This document shows, one piece after another, positions 33,700 to 46,224 of a DNA stretch of 64,000 bases. The position numbers and the translations under genes are program-made. The stretch is from Atrina japonica (lineage: Eukaryota > Mollusca > Bivalvia > Pterioida > Pinnidae), in assembly GCA_030159075.1 (NCBI GenBank), contig BROG01000080.1:434001-498000 (forward strand). The letters are read 5' to 3'. The notes beneath the pieces were generated by a model. It saw only the letters and a program-made list of their open reading frames with translations, was not told where the DNA came from and searched no databases. Within the stretch, counting starts at the first letter, position 1, and the number at the start of each line of letters is the position of its first letter.

Positions 33700-34625
33700 A
33701 CGTCCACGTGTCATAATTTATCTTTGTCAGTGAAGCAGGAAAACATTTCATACACTATCAAGATCTAATCTGATTATAGCGAATGCACCTTCAGATGTAT
33801 TTTAGAGAGTGTTGTCCCTTTATTAGGACAAAACGATTAAATATCATGAAAAAACGTACACATACGTACTCGCATGCAAACACCCACTCACACACACAAC
33901 CGGATATTGTATACATATATTGTAACATGTAGCATTTCATTCATGTAGCATTTCTTTCATTATCATTACTCCGTGTAAATTGTCTTACTATGAACCGCAC
34001 ATACCAATTAATCTCACATTATCAGAATGAAAGAAAGAGTTCTCAATTATTCTAGATTTTTTTATTGCTTCCACCCATGAAAATAAAAGTTCAAGCCAGT
34101 ATGACACTCTTCAAATAATTAAAAAAAAAAATCGAACGGTGAAAATGTCAACACTACTGTTTTAAGCTGAAGATACATTTTACTGTAAGGAATTACTTTT
34201 ATTGCTAATATGAGTTGTCAGGTTTTATCAATCTATATGTCATTATTCGCTAACGCAAATCATTCATTTTGATTGATAAATCTAGATCCCTGAGGTCGGC
34301 TATGAATGTCAACTTGTAACATTCATTCATTTATATTATTATTCATTTATTTAATAATTTAAACATTGTCGGTTATTTACCGGAGAGTATATGTAATACT
34401 TTTGCCAGATTTCCAATGTTGCCATAGTAATTCAACCTATTTCTTGGACCAATAATCAATCCGTTTGTAATGCCGAATGATAAGCGCGCGCTTGTGGGCT
34501 AAAAAACGAAAACATCGGATGGAAAGCTGATAGACAAACTGTATGTAAGTAATGTACATTAATATATATTGGACAAGTTTATGTATTACGAGCCGTCTTA
34601 AATCTTAACATAATTGCTACTACAG
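33700..34625. other. No gene seen
   Basis: AT-rich DNA without recognised features. Confidence 0.45.
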
Positions 34626-34635
34626 ATCACAGTGA

Positions 34636-35315
34636 GGGGGTTCCGTGGAGAAATGGTCATAGCATCCCGTGTTTAACTATGGAACCGCTCAAGGGGGCCT
34701 TCCAATATTGGCGGAGTGGTTATAGCATTGCGCCTTAAAACATGGAATTTCTCAACTCTGAAAGGGGTTTCCGTGTCGGAGGGGTTATACCATTGCGCGT
34801 AAAACCATGGAACCGCTCAACTCTAAAATTGACCTCCATGGCGGAGTGGATATATAATCGTGCGTTAAGCCTTTCACCGCTGAAAGGGGCCACCGTGGCG
34901 GAATGGTTATAGCATCGTGCATTACACCATGAAACCGTTCACCTCTGAAAGGGGCCACCGTGGCGGAATGGTTATAGAATCGAAAGTTAATCCATGAAAC
35001 CGTTCACCTCTGAAAGGGGCCACCGTGGCGGAATGGTTATAGCCTCGTGCATTACACCATGAAACTGTTCACCTCTGAAAGGGGCCACCGTGGCGGAGTG
35101 GTTATAGAATCGAAAGTTAATCCATGAAGCCGCTGTACTCTTTTAGGCACAGATTCGAACCCTGCTGGAACCTTAGGTGATTTTGTCAGATATTTTGTCA
35201 GCTTACATTCGGAAGGCAACTGGCCTCTTCCTGAGTATATTATAATTGGGGTTCGCCTGCTACACCACCATATAACCGACAAAAATTGCTGAGTGTGGAG
35301 TAAAACACCAACAAA
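34636..35315 (+). repeat. SINE-2 with tandemly amplified tRNA-like heads
   Basis: Eight head units (about 34636, 34693, 34763, 34827, 34886, 34951, 35016, 35081) are followed by one B-box (AGATTCGAACCCTGCTGG near 35150) and one tail (CACCACCATATAACCGAC, TTGCTGAGTGTGGAGTAAAA). From 34886 on, the period is exactly 65 bp. Each unit holds the A-box text CCGTGGCGGAATGGTTATAG but no B-box. Units 5 and 7 share AATCGTGCATTACACC-type text, and units 6 and 8 share AATCGAAAGTTAATCC, so the last four form two 130-bp dimers. The first three or four units are more diverged. Confidence 0.9.
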
Positions 35316-35319
35316 ACAA

Positions 35320-35660
35320 CACAGTGAGATATGCTGATAAACAAATTAACATGAGCATGGTAAATTATTACTAAGCGTAACATATTTCATCTTTTTTATA
35401 AAAACTTGAAAATAGTCTATTCCAAATAAACTTCAATACTGCATCGAAAGATATAAACAAAATTATATCAATATTTGGAATCTAACTGGCCGTTTTTAAT
35501 AAAAAAAATAAATTTATCTTTGTAACATTTACAGAAATCTTCGATTATGCAGGTCAAGATTACTTTACAAATGTTATTTGTCTGTAACATTTGATATTAA
35601 TGATATGTACCAATTTCGATTTATTTCACATTTTAACAAAACTTTATACTAAATTTATAT
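35320..35660. other. No gene seen
   Basis: AT-rich DNA without recognised features. Confidence 0.45.
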
Positions 35661-35665
35661 TCTGA

Positions 35666-35767
35666 TATATATATATATATATATATCGATATATATCTTT
35701 GTATATTATATATTACTATTATACTATATATATATATATATATGATATATATATATATATATATATA
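35666..35767 (+). repeat. Interrupted (TA)n
   Basis: TA runs broken by CG, CTTTG and TACTATTA segments, directly left of the MITE. Confidence 0.9.
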
Positions 35768-36220
35768 GTCAAACCTGCCTTAAAGGCCACCTGTTTTTAG
35801 CAGCGACTCCTCTTCAACAGCCAGTTTCTGTTTCCCCAATCAATTTCATTATATAACCATACCTAAACCAGCAGCCACCTGTCTAACGCGGTTAACGTCA
35901 AATGATATACAGGACAAAAAGCTTGGTCACATTGTTTTCAGCAGACATGTTTTGAGGACGGTCAATTGCATGATCTAATTTTAGAAAACCTGTAAACAGT
36001 TAAGCTGGGCAGCACTGTAATGTACATGATTTTGACACCTGATCATCTTAACATCAAACTATCACATATTGGTATATTTATATGTATACATGTGTTGCTG
36101 TATGCTACATAATGGACACCAATTTCCTTGTGATTTTTGTCAACCTGGAACCAAAGGCCAACTGCTGTATGCAGCCACTTTTTCAATTTCCCTTGAGGGG
36201 CTGCTGGTAACAGGTTTGAC

Positions 36221-36222
<2 letters not shown>
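35768..36222. mobile_element. MITE with TAGTCAAACCTG ends inside (TA)n
   Basis: The left end TATAGTCAAACCTG and the right end CAGGTTTGACTATA are exact reverse complements over 14 bp. Similarity continues loosely inward (GGCCACCTG near the left, GGCCAACTGC and GCAGCCACTT near the right). TA dinucleotides on both sides fit Tc1/mariner-type insertion, and both flanks are TA microsatellites. No transposase frame. Confidence 0.7.

Positions 36223-36308
<86 letters not shown>
36222..36308 (+). repeat. (TA)n microsatellite
   Basis: About 42 TA units with one slip, directly right of the MITE. Confidence 0.95.
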
Positions 36309-36309
<1 letters not shown>

Positions 36310-36310
<1 letters not shown>

Positions 36311-37400
36311 TAAATATCATCAAATTGATATGTTACATAATTAAAAAATGTTAGGCACATTAAAAATACTGGCGCAGACATGGTTTTACCACAAATTGAT
36401 TTCTATTTCATGGCGTCATTTAGTAAAGTTAAAAACAAGAATAAAAAAAACAGTGTTGGCCATTTGACATTTTAATTACATTTAATTTCTTTTTAATTTA
36501 AATCTGTTTTTTAATTCTCTTTAACTGGTCCGTTACGCATAATACATCTTTAATATTTTGATCATTTACCCAAAATATATACATGAAATGTATCGCAGAT
36601 GGGAAAATCTACATCTGTTTCAAATGCGAGTCCAACTGATGAAGTTTTATTGACAGAAACAATCATCATTTTCTGGACTAATGCATCACTTTGGTTTTAT
36701 GCTTATAAAAATTATACAACAGAGGTGGCAAAAGTGTTAGTAATATTCATGTAAATTTCAGGGAAAACAGGCTTCTCTTGGTACGCTTGGGTTTAACGTG
36801 TAATAAAAATCACTATTGTAACGTGATAAGTAAAAGCGCGCGAAATCTTCTAGAAACGTCGGGAGAGTGAAGTATCTAGTGATCCTATCATAAACACTCG
36901 TATTTACTTATATATGACAGCTATGATTCTATAATAAAATGGCAACAATGAAAGCACTTAGTCTAGCTGTATATGAGGAATGCGGCGTGTGAATTGTCTG
37001 TTTGGAGTTCAAAGCGTCATAACGACCTCGATTCTCTTCATGTATTATTGCACTTGACACCTGAAGTGGTCATTCATCCCGTCCAGCTGATGGCATCTGT
37101 ATTGAGATGAATGTAACTTTCAGTGCTGTAGGTATTTGGACACACGAGGTTATTAACATTTCATCACCATCATTAATACATTGACGATACAATACAAAAT
37201 TTATACAGTGATACAAATGAAGCCATCATTTTCTCAATATTGATATTGATATTAACGCAGTCATGTATCTAAATTAATCTGAATGCATCTTAACATCACC
37301 GGAAACAATAACTTGCCTTAATTAATCAATAGTTTAAACATGGGCAAAGATCACATTGTGTATAAGAGCATTGATATGTACAGTTATGTTCACTAAATTC
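36310..37400. other. No gene seen; weak family C fragment
   Basis: AT-rich. A minus-strand segment at about 36590-36670 (GTTTCTGTCAATAAAACTTC, minus strand) resembles family C. Confidence 0.45.
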
Positions 37401-37404
37401 TAGA

Positions 37405-37560
37405 TTTTATTTAAGAATTGTTTTTCATTTTTTGAACATCATTGGGGTATAAAAGCAATTGCTCACGGAACAAATTCTGTGCAGCACGAATTTTTTCCAT
37501 GAGCAATTGCTTTTATACCCCAATGGTGGTCAAGAAATGAAGAACAATCCTTATATTTAT
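37405..37560. repeat. Fold-back with an 86-nt near-perfect hairpin core
   Basis: The core arms 37440-37465 and 37500-37525 pair perfectly over 26 bp (CATTGGGGTATAAAAGCAAT and onward). Pairing continues inward for about 12 bp with two mismatches to a 10-nt loop (TGTGCAGCAC). It continues outward for about 31 bp with about five mismatches. The core alone has the size of a miRNA precursor. The long, nearly perfect pairing fits a young inverted-repeat element better. Confidence 0.85.
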
Positions 37561-37561
37561 A

Positions 37562-38035
37562 TACATTACCATTTTTCAGTGAAACTAGTCCACTGGATAC
37601 TAAATTCATTCCAGAACACCGACTTTGCGGGGGTGTTTTCATATGACGTAATGGCTCAACAGCTCTTTTGACATGAGAAGTAGTTCTCTTTTCTAATACT
37701 AATGAAATTAAGGTTTAATTTCTTTTTTTTATATCATTTTGAAAGAAAGTAGTGATATGGACAATTTTGAATACTTATTCTCATTTTTAGTTCGCGATTT
37801 TTAATATTCGACCATTTAGTAGTGGCGGGTTAAATGTGTCAGGAGAGAATTGCCCGAATGGCTGTGTGCAAATGGCTGATAGGCATACCATGTGCGATTT
37901 GGATAGCATCAGATGATCGTTGTTTACAACAAATTTTCGTTTGAATTCTGATATTCTATCAGTGGAATATACCACAGAAAGTTTGAGTGTGACTGTTAAT
38001 ATTCGTTCATGACCACTGGAAGTAACCATTCTATT
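37562..38035. other. Non-coding; 80-codon minus frame of unknown meaning
   Basis: A minus-strand ATG-to-stop frame (38029-37787) begins MVTSSGHERILTVTLKLS. Codon composition is reasonable but no domain is recognised. It may belong to the same repeat as the fold-back to its left. Confidence 0.2.
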
Positions 38036-39075
38036 TTATATTTTACCAATCGCTGAATCAGCTGGGAAATGCCGTGAACTGTGAAGGGGTGACGAATTCG
38101 TAAGTAGACCTATTTCAGTATATAGGCTAGCCCACTAGCAAATCCTTCGAATCAATTGAAACAAGACAAATGCAGATTATGTTGTGAAATAACAAACTGT
38201 TATTGTTCTGTTTAAAAGATAATTATCGACACGTTCGTTATGGAAAATCCGTGTAGGCCTATAAAGTATTATAGATCCATGTCAATTCAGACTTCAGTTT
38301 TTACCAGCCGATCATATAAAGTATCCCGTCAATTTACTGAGAAACCTATGAACACTACTTAATAACTTATGCTCGGCATTAACATTACACTTTACAGGTT
38401 GTGAAAAACGAGATGGGCCCGGTAATTAGCCTAGCAATTAATAGGATTTGAGGTGAACCGAGAGTTGATTTCACGCGATGCGAGTGACGAATTGTTTCTG
38501 ACAGGAATAGCCTATATGGTGACGGAAAAGCAAGCTGTTATTCAGGGATACAGGACAAAATTGCACTAGACCTGATTCCCTTTTCAACTTACTTACAAGC
38601 AAAGTAACTTCGAAGCAAATTTTCATTTCTGTGGCCTGTGTTTCTTTTCATAACATGACTTAGATCTATCGCAATAGACCTATGATATGGGCATGTAGAT
38701 CTACAGTGTGCTACAGATGCAGGCCTAGTCTTGTGTTTTCTATTTCTTTCAGTGATTTTTGTTTGTTTTGTGGTAATTAATGACTTTAAATAAAAATATG
38801 GAATGAATGCGTGTTATTTTATTCTTTATTGATTCATTCATATGTTCAGAGAATACTTGTCCGACAAATCGCTGCTGTAACATGGTCATGGAAAGGGTTT
38901 CTTAAATATTCAGGTACTCCTACGCATGCTAGTGGTTAACACTTAGATCACTGATTTTATTGATATAACAATACAGTCACTCTGTATAACTGTAATGAAG
39001 AAAAAAAAACCAGTCGGTATGTAAATATATTTAGATAAACAAATATAGAACTTATTTTACAATACGAAAAAGCCA
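38036..39075. other. No gene seen
   Basis: Mixed composition with TAGACCTA-type motifs near 38670-38730 that suggest old repeats. Nothing definite. Confidence 0.4.
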
Positions 39076-39084
39076 AAACCATAT

Positions 39085-39290
39085 ATTCAAGAGGATCGTT
39101 TCTGTCAATAGGGCTTCAACGGTTGAGCTCGATTTTGATATAAATATATATATATCCGAATGAAAAAGTATCATTCAAGGCCAAATTATATCACCAAATC
39201 GTCTAAGAGTACCAATAAATGACACCAAACACAATATTAAAATTTCAACAAATGACATCAAACACACTATTAAGATTAAATTCATTACGT
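39085..39290 (+). mobile_element. Family C, diverged copy
   Basis: Shares CGTTTCTGTCAATAGGGCTT, GGTTGAGCTC, a TCAAGGCCAAATTATATC block and CGTCTAAGAGTACC with family C, in the right order. It is cut at the right by a TA/GA microsatellite. Confidence 0.6.
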
Positions 39291-39291
39291 T

Positions 39292-39318
39292 TATATATAT
39301 ATATATATATATATATAG

Positions 39319-39397
<79 letters not shown>

Positions 39398-39408
39398 AGA
39401 GAGAGTCC
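39292..39408 (+). repeat. Compound (TA)n(GA)n
   Basis: TA units with one GA slip change at about 39344 into GA units ending in a G run. Confidence 0.95.
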
Positions 39409-39644
39409 ATGCTGAAACTGGTTTGTATCATCTATGCAATAAAATATATCTTCTTGAAATAAGTTATTTGTACTACAATATTAGCTCCACTATTTCTCCA
39501 AAATATATTTATTTGTTATCCTAATAGCCAGTACAACATAATAAATGAAGTAAAAGAGAGGAAGTAAAATTGGTCTTTATTTTTCAAAACAATAATTAAA
39601 TTGTCCTACAACCGGCTTGAACATCAAATATATAAAAAATATAC

Positions 39645-39940
39645 ACAATATATGAAGCCATAACTGCAAGAATTCGGGTCCTTTCACAGTCTGCAATAAA
39701 CAAAATGAAGGAAAAGTTCAAAAGGTCAGACCTGATTAGTCCCTTAGAGAATCATAAAAGCTTGAAACACCAATGTAACGTCTTATTTGAATACACATTC
39801 TGCAGATTTTGTGCGTTGTTTATGGAAAATGTGTGTGAAACATATATAATATCCCTTTTACCAACAACAATTTAACGTTTATCATAAACGAATAGTCGTC
39901 TACAAATTTCATACATTCTATATAGATAATTATTTGTTAT
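39645..39940 (-). mobile_element. Family D, copy 2, inverted relative to copy 1
   Basis: Its reverse complement reads in parallel with 33002-33284 along the whole length, including the end block (ATTCTTGCAGTTAT versus ATTCCTGCAGTTAT). Confidence 0.75.
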
Positions 39941-40235
39941 ATCTTATATATTACATTTTACAGACCTTGTAAATGATAAGTTATATACATTCTGTGGACA
40001 TTTATAGTTAAAATGGTTAGGGATTTTGAAATAATTATGCCCGAGACTTCTCCGCTCCATGAACGAGGGCGTCAATATTTTTATCATATATATCATTATC
40101 AAGAATACAACGGTCTTAATCAAAATATCTTATTAAATCAACAACAAATCACACTAACATCAAACAGTTGTGTTATGTGTTATCGTAATGTGTAATCGTT
40201 ATGTGAATGTGTATGAATATAATATAAAAGTAGTC

Positions 40236-40864
<629 letters not shown>

Positions 40865-41007
40865 AACCTCATAACCAGTGCCGCGCGTATATGTTAGGAC
40901 TTTGTACCTTTTCATCCGATTTTAGTAAAAAAAACCCACTTTTTCGGATCAGATATTATTGATTAATTAGAATATTATATATGCACCACCATAACCGGAA
41001 AAAATAG

Positions 41008-41310
41008 TCAGTCTGTGCTCACTGCTCCTGTGGTAAGGTGGAAGAAGATGTAATTAATTATGGAACACCTGATATTACTTCCGCTGGTATAATTGGCATT
41101 GGTGTAGCCTATATAATAAATAGGACGTGGAAAATACAACTTAAGTTTAAAGTACATATACCAACCTGTGAAATAAATGGGACATGGAAAAAGAGCTACT
41201 ACTAGAAATACAAGTGCTAGATTGTAGCTAAAGAGAATCATGATAATGGAAACCACAATTAATACAAAAATTACTAATATAAGGATAGACACCACCACAT
41301 ATTTTCCCAT
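41008..41310 (-). CDS. Hydrophobic 100-codon ORF, doubtful
   Basis: Minus-strand frame starting MGKYVVVSILILVIFVLIVV with two hydrophobic stretches (residues about 5-27 and 31-43). A repeated FPxPIYxxG motif follows, coming from a local DNA duplication (AATAAATGGGACATGGAAAA versus AATAAATAGGACGTGGAAAA). It could encode a small membrane protein, but AT-rich DNA easily gives such frames. No family recognised. Confidence 0.2.
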   Translation of the reverse strand: MGKYVVVSILILVIFVLIVVSIIMILFSYNLALVFLVVALFPCPIYFTGWYMYFKLKLYFPRPIYYIGYTNANYTSGSNIRCSIINYIFFHLTTGAVSTD

Positions 41311-41314
41311 AGAG

Positions 41315-42260
41315 CCGTCAATGCTAATTTACAAATCTTTATGTCATTATCACTCCCATCTATATTAAATATGAATAAAACCAGTACCCTGTGCTGAAAG
41401 ATCAATACGTTACACATTGTAGTATTCCGCACCAAAAGTAAATATCTATTTCAATCTGACCCCTCCCTTTAAGTTTTCAACCGTCAACCATATACTTTGC
41501 AAAGTACTACTAATATTCATGTATCTTTTCATCGCTTTGGTTTCACTTATTAATGGCAAAACTAACTTTTTCTTATAATGACCAATCTGATCGCCGGACT
41601 CATTTGACCTTCCGCAGAACTTTGGGTGTCCAAAATGTCTGCGGCCATGTTATAAACAAAGCATGTGTTTTTGTCATAAGCCTGAATTAGAAATACGACG
41701 ATTGCAAAAAAAAAACAACAACCACTATTATATCAACTACAGCTTCTAGGTTGTATTATAAATGGAAGTTCAAAAACTGTCAAGCTGCACGTCTATTGGA
41801 AGGAATAAACAGGACACTGTGGTACATAATTTTTGTAGAAACTGATGCAGAAAGTGAAACACCAGGCTTATTCTATATTTCTTTAGAGACTTAACCAAAA
41901 TGTCACCACTATCATAATCTAGATTTAACAATAAATGACCGACGTTATAATTAAACATATTTACATTCATATAAGAATTGTCAGATGTTAAACGTAAGAA
42001 TATAGTTCTAACAACCCCTGGTATGAGTCATCTTCAGTGATATAGATGCACAAATCATGGTAACACATTTCATTTACACAATAGGATATATTCATTTTCC
42101 GGAACATGTGTTACCATTCTAAGCTCTTTAGCAACGCAATTGTTCATTCTTGTGATTTAAGTTTCGTCGATTTTTCTAAACCCCTGCCAGTTTTTACAAA
42201 TGTACTCGAATATGCTTTGATATTAGATGTTACAGCATTCGTATGTCTACTGAATGATAA
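41315..42260. other. No gene seen
   Basis: AT-rich DNA. The text ATGTCTGCGGCCATG at about 41636 lies in a short GC-richer patch but is followed by a stop. Confidence 0.4.
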
Positions 42261-42267
42261 ATGTTAG

Positions 42268-42560
42268 ATAGTACTTTCTCCCACCTTCGACAGGCGTATC
42301 TACCATTTTGCCAAGCCAGAATTTCTCTGTACACACCCTGGGGTGTAGACAAGCTACAAGCGCTGTGACGTCAAAGTATAATTCATAACGTCGGACTTCT
42401 ATTTGATGAGAATACAGTGCATTAAAAGTTGCGTCAGATTTTATTTACATGCATAAACATGTATTTGAATCATGGGGAAAATAATCAAACATGGCTGTGT
42501 GGAGTGGAAAGGGAAATCTCAAACCTCGTGGAAAGAATCTGAAAGGCCCATCTAAGGGTT
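42268..42560 (+). mobile_element. Interspersed repeat family G, copy 1
   Basis: Parallel to 56818-57110 over about 290 bp. Shared blocks are ACAGGCGTATCTACCATTTT, AGAATTTCTCT, ACACCCTGGGGTGTAGA, GCGCTGTGACGTCA, AATACAGTGCATTAAA and an ATG followed by 25 codons beginning MAVWSGKGNLKPRG. The second copy begins MGVLNGSRNFSPRC at the same ATG. It could be a repeat or a duplicated promoter plus first exon. Confidence 0.65.
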
Positions 42561-42594
42561 TCCCGACGACGACGACGATGAAGTCGACGACGAA

Positions 42595-42795
<201 letters not shown>

Positions 42796-42799
42796 GTTT

Positions 42800-43170
42800 G
42801 CTGTTGTTTAAGACAACATGAGAATTATGTCTGAAAAGTCAATAAATACGAATTATTAGAGATATTTCAAAATTCGTAAAGCCATGATCACATAGTGGGG
42901 CTTTTGTGTTGATACGTATCTCATCACTTATACTATGACATGCAAATTAATGGAGAAAGCTAAATTTAAATAAACTATCAAATTTGTTTTGGAATGCCGT
43001 TGACTCTACTCAATGAAAATGTTTAAGAATGATTTTGCTTGTATATATTTTTAACACGTGATTATTGCTTTTCATTTCAATGGCGTCATACAAAGACCAA
43101 ACCGTCTTGTAAACATTTGATATTGATTTTCCAATGTCTTTTGAAAGTCTTTTTTCGATCAATAAATAAA
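42800..43170. other. No gene seen
   Basis: AT-rich DNA. Confidence 0.45.
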
Positions 43171-43181
43171 TGTATAAACAA

Positions 43182-43309
43182 TACATACATACATACACAC
43201 ATACATACATACATACAAACATACACACATACACACATATACATACATACATACATACATACATACATACATACATACATACATACATACATACATACAT
43301 ACATACATT
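43182..43309 (+). repeat. (CATA)n microsatellite
   Basis: Tetranucleotide array with CACA interruptions in the left half and pure CATA on the right. Confidence 0.97.
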
Positions 43310-43311
43310 TA

Positions 43312-44078
43312 TACACTTCATCAAGATGATTTAATTTTTGTGTGTCAGTTATAGCCATTTAATACATCGATTTGACTGAATTTAATACGAGAGTCAATGA
43401 CTGTAACCCCATTGCTTTTTGACTAGATTTATTACGTTGATGAAAAATGCATACACTCATAATCTAGCCAACAATATTGTGAACTCAACATCGATGTTAT
43501 CTAAAGAAAATGTCTTCCCTGATCGGTTATGATCACATTTTAAGTGACAATGTAATAATCGGAACACATCAATAGACAATGGCTGTTGTCAAACAAATAA
43601 CAATGTCGCCGTAAATATTGGACCGTGGTCATACAATGTTTTAGGGATCTGATTCGTAAGTCTTACACAGACTATATCGTCATCCCATGTATAGAACACT
43701 GAGAGACGAACGACTCATTTAAATGTTTATTGTCCTTTATCGCAGGGTACCATCTTCTGTCATTAGATTTGCATTTAGATTTGTTCCGAATTACATGTGC
43801 ACTGATGTACAAGTTGGATATGGCCGTTTGAACGGTCGTTATTATGAAAAAAAAGACTTCATATTTACGGTCGATTTACTGGAAGGTCGAAAATAGTGTA
43901 TTTGGTTGTATCTGAGATGAAAAATAAACAAAGCGTCAATAACAGAGTAATTTGTGTTGTCCGATATAATGGAAAAACAGCATTTTAAATCGGTCAGGTT
44001 TCCGGGAATAGTTATGTGCAGTAACCCTTTAAACACTACAGGTCACAATAGACTAGTCTAAATTTCCCGGTCCAAATG
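43312..44078. other. No gene seen
   Basis: AT-rich DNA without recognised features. Confidence 0.45.
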
Positions 44079-44290
<212 letters not shown>

Positions 44291-44446
44291 GTAATTTTTC
44301 ATACGAAATCAACCTAGCTTTCAACCGGGCTCAAACAAGCCAGAGGTGAGATACATATTGTAAATAATATTGTAACATTAAGTCGAAAAACCAAATAAAA
44401 GATAAATAATACCCATAAAACGTTTCAAGTTCGATATATCAGCCAA

Positions 44447-44454
44447 TCTGTCTA

Positions 44455-44489
<35 letters not shown>

Positions 44490-44490
44490 G
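44447..44490 (+). repeat. (CTGT)n microsatellite
   Basis: About ten CTGT/CTAT units. Confidence 0.9.
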
Positions 44491-44753
44491 CGTTTGCTTT
44501 TCACCAATGCATCTCGAATTTGATCCTCGCGTTTGGTAGGGATTATTCGAGATTGCAGGAGGATCGCCAGTTCTAACGCATGCGTTGTCAACGTATAGGC
44601 TTTCTCTCCATAGGACACCTTTACCTTAATATTAGCACCAAAATGAGATATTTTAGACGTTATAGAAGTTGTTTGTTAACTACGGCAGAATAATACAAAT
44701 AAATAATAATTATGTCAAGTCGTTGTAAACCTATATACTGCTGTTATAGATTG

Positions 44754-44863
<110 letters not shown>

Positions 44864-44865
44864 TT

Positions 44866-45460
44866 ATTATCAGAAATCCCCGTATATCAATATAAAATTC
44901 TTGACATCTGTTTCATACATTTATCAAATTGTATGAAATTGTATTCACGCTACATATCTGTTAAGTGTTCGTATGACATATGAAATGCAAGGTAAACAAA
45001 TTTTGCTGTAATGATTAAAAGAAATGGTGTTCTAATTAACTGATTTAATGTTTACTATTTCTAAATACCTGCTGATCTATCACTGTAAGTTAAACTTGAC
45101 AACTTGTTATCACTTAACCCACAAAGAGACAGGTGCGTTGATAAAACAGAAATCAGAATGTCTTATTAGTTTCTACTAAGAACGTGGCACCGACAGGCGA
45201 TCTAAATGAGCGATTCAGTCAATCAATTAGTTAACAGTGAAGAAACTCTGAACACAAGGTTGCTTTAAAAAGATAAACCTCAATTACCTAACTGTTTTAC
45301 GCATGTCCTAAATACACAGTTCTGGGGAACCACAGGTACGGTCGTGAATTATACATAAAAACAAGACTAATAACTTTTGTAAATCGACTGTCAAAATCAT
45401 CGTCGAGTATGCATTTATCTAAATATGGGCATGGTTAAGGCTGCGTGACTGTTATTAAAA
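44866..45460. other. No gene seen
   Basis: AT-rich DNA without recognised features. Confidence 0.45.
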
Positions 45461-45463
45461 ACA

Positions 45464-45478
45464 AACAACAACAACAGC

Positions 45479-45514
<36 letters not shown>

Positions 45515-45800
45515 AATAATAATAATAATAATCATCATCATCATCGTCGTCGTCGTCATCATCATCATCGTCGTCATCATCATCATCATCGTCGTCATCG
45601 TCGTCGTCGTAGTAGTCGTCAGCAGTGGTGGCAGCATGTCATAGTCGACATCGTCATCATCACCACCATCACCATCGTCGTCGTCGTCGTCGTCATCGTC
45701 ATTACCATCATCGTCGGCGGTGGCGTGTCATAGTCTGGTCGCCATCATCGTCATCATAATACTTATCACCATTGTCGTCATAGCCATACTCATTATCATC
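45464..45800 (+). repeat. Long mixed trinucleotide array CAA, TAA, TCA, TCG
   Basis: The phase of three is kept for about 330 bp while the unit drifts from CAA to AAT to TCA, then mixed TCA/TCG/CCA/GTC. A short block (GGTGGC...ATGTCATAGTC) appears twice, near 45627 and 45719. Confidence 0.9.
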
Positions 45801-45804
45801 ATGA

Positions 45805-46220
45805 ACTTTGTTCATCTATATGTAAGTACATGTTAAGAGCAAACAACAGATGTTCTTCAACAAGATAAGAAGATATGTCGACAAAATAAAACGTGATAAA
45901 ACAAGTGTTTTTATCAAAATAAAAATGTTTTTCCTTTGATGTGTCGATGTTCAATTTGTGGTCAAACACACGAATTGTTAAAGCAAACTAAATAATAAAA
46001 CTTATTTTGTAATGTCAAAATGTCAGACCTGTTTACTTAACAAAATTGAATATTTTCATCTAACAAAATGTTTTTATAATAGGTCTGTCATAAGATTGTT
46101 GTATATAAATATCCGTGTGTGGTCGCAAATGGAGAGATTTAGATAACCATAAAAAAATAACTAGACATGATTTCTCGTTGTGTTTTTATTTTTGCATTTT
46201 GGAAACTCCTGTTTTTTCAA
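45805..46220. other. No gene seen
   Basis: AT-rich DNA. Confidence 0.45.
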
Positions 46221-46224
46221 TGTC

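Noticed and set aside
34636..35315. Cluster of tRNA genes
   Set aside because: Units have an A-box but no B-box or cloverleaf, apart from one B-box at the end that belongs to the SINE.
36222..36308. TA arrays as an origin or centromere-like element
   Set aside because: They are ordinary TA microsatellites; similar ones occur at seven or more places in the window.
37787..38029. 80-codon minus-strand ORF
   Set aside because: No domain recognised, and it sits beside a fold-back, so a repeat-derived frame is more likely. Noted but not called as a gene.
41008..41310. Small membrane protein gene
   Set aside because: Kept only as a doubtful feature. Hydrophobic residues are expected from AT-rich codons, part of the frame is a local duplication, and no family or splice support was found.
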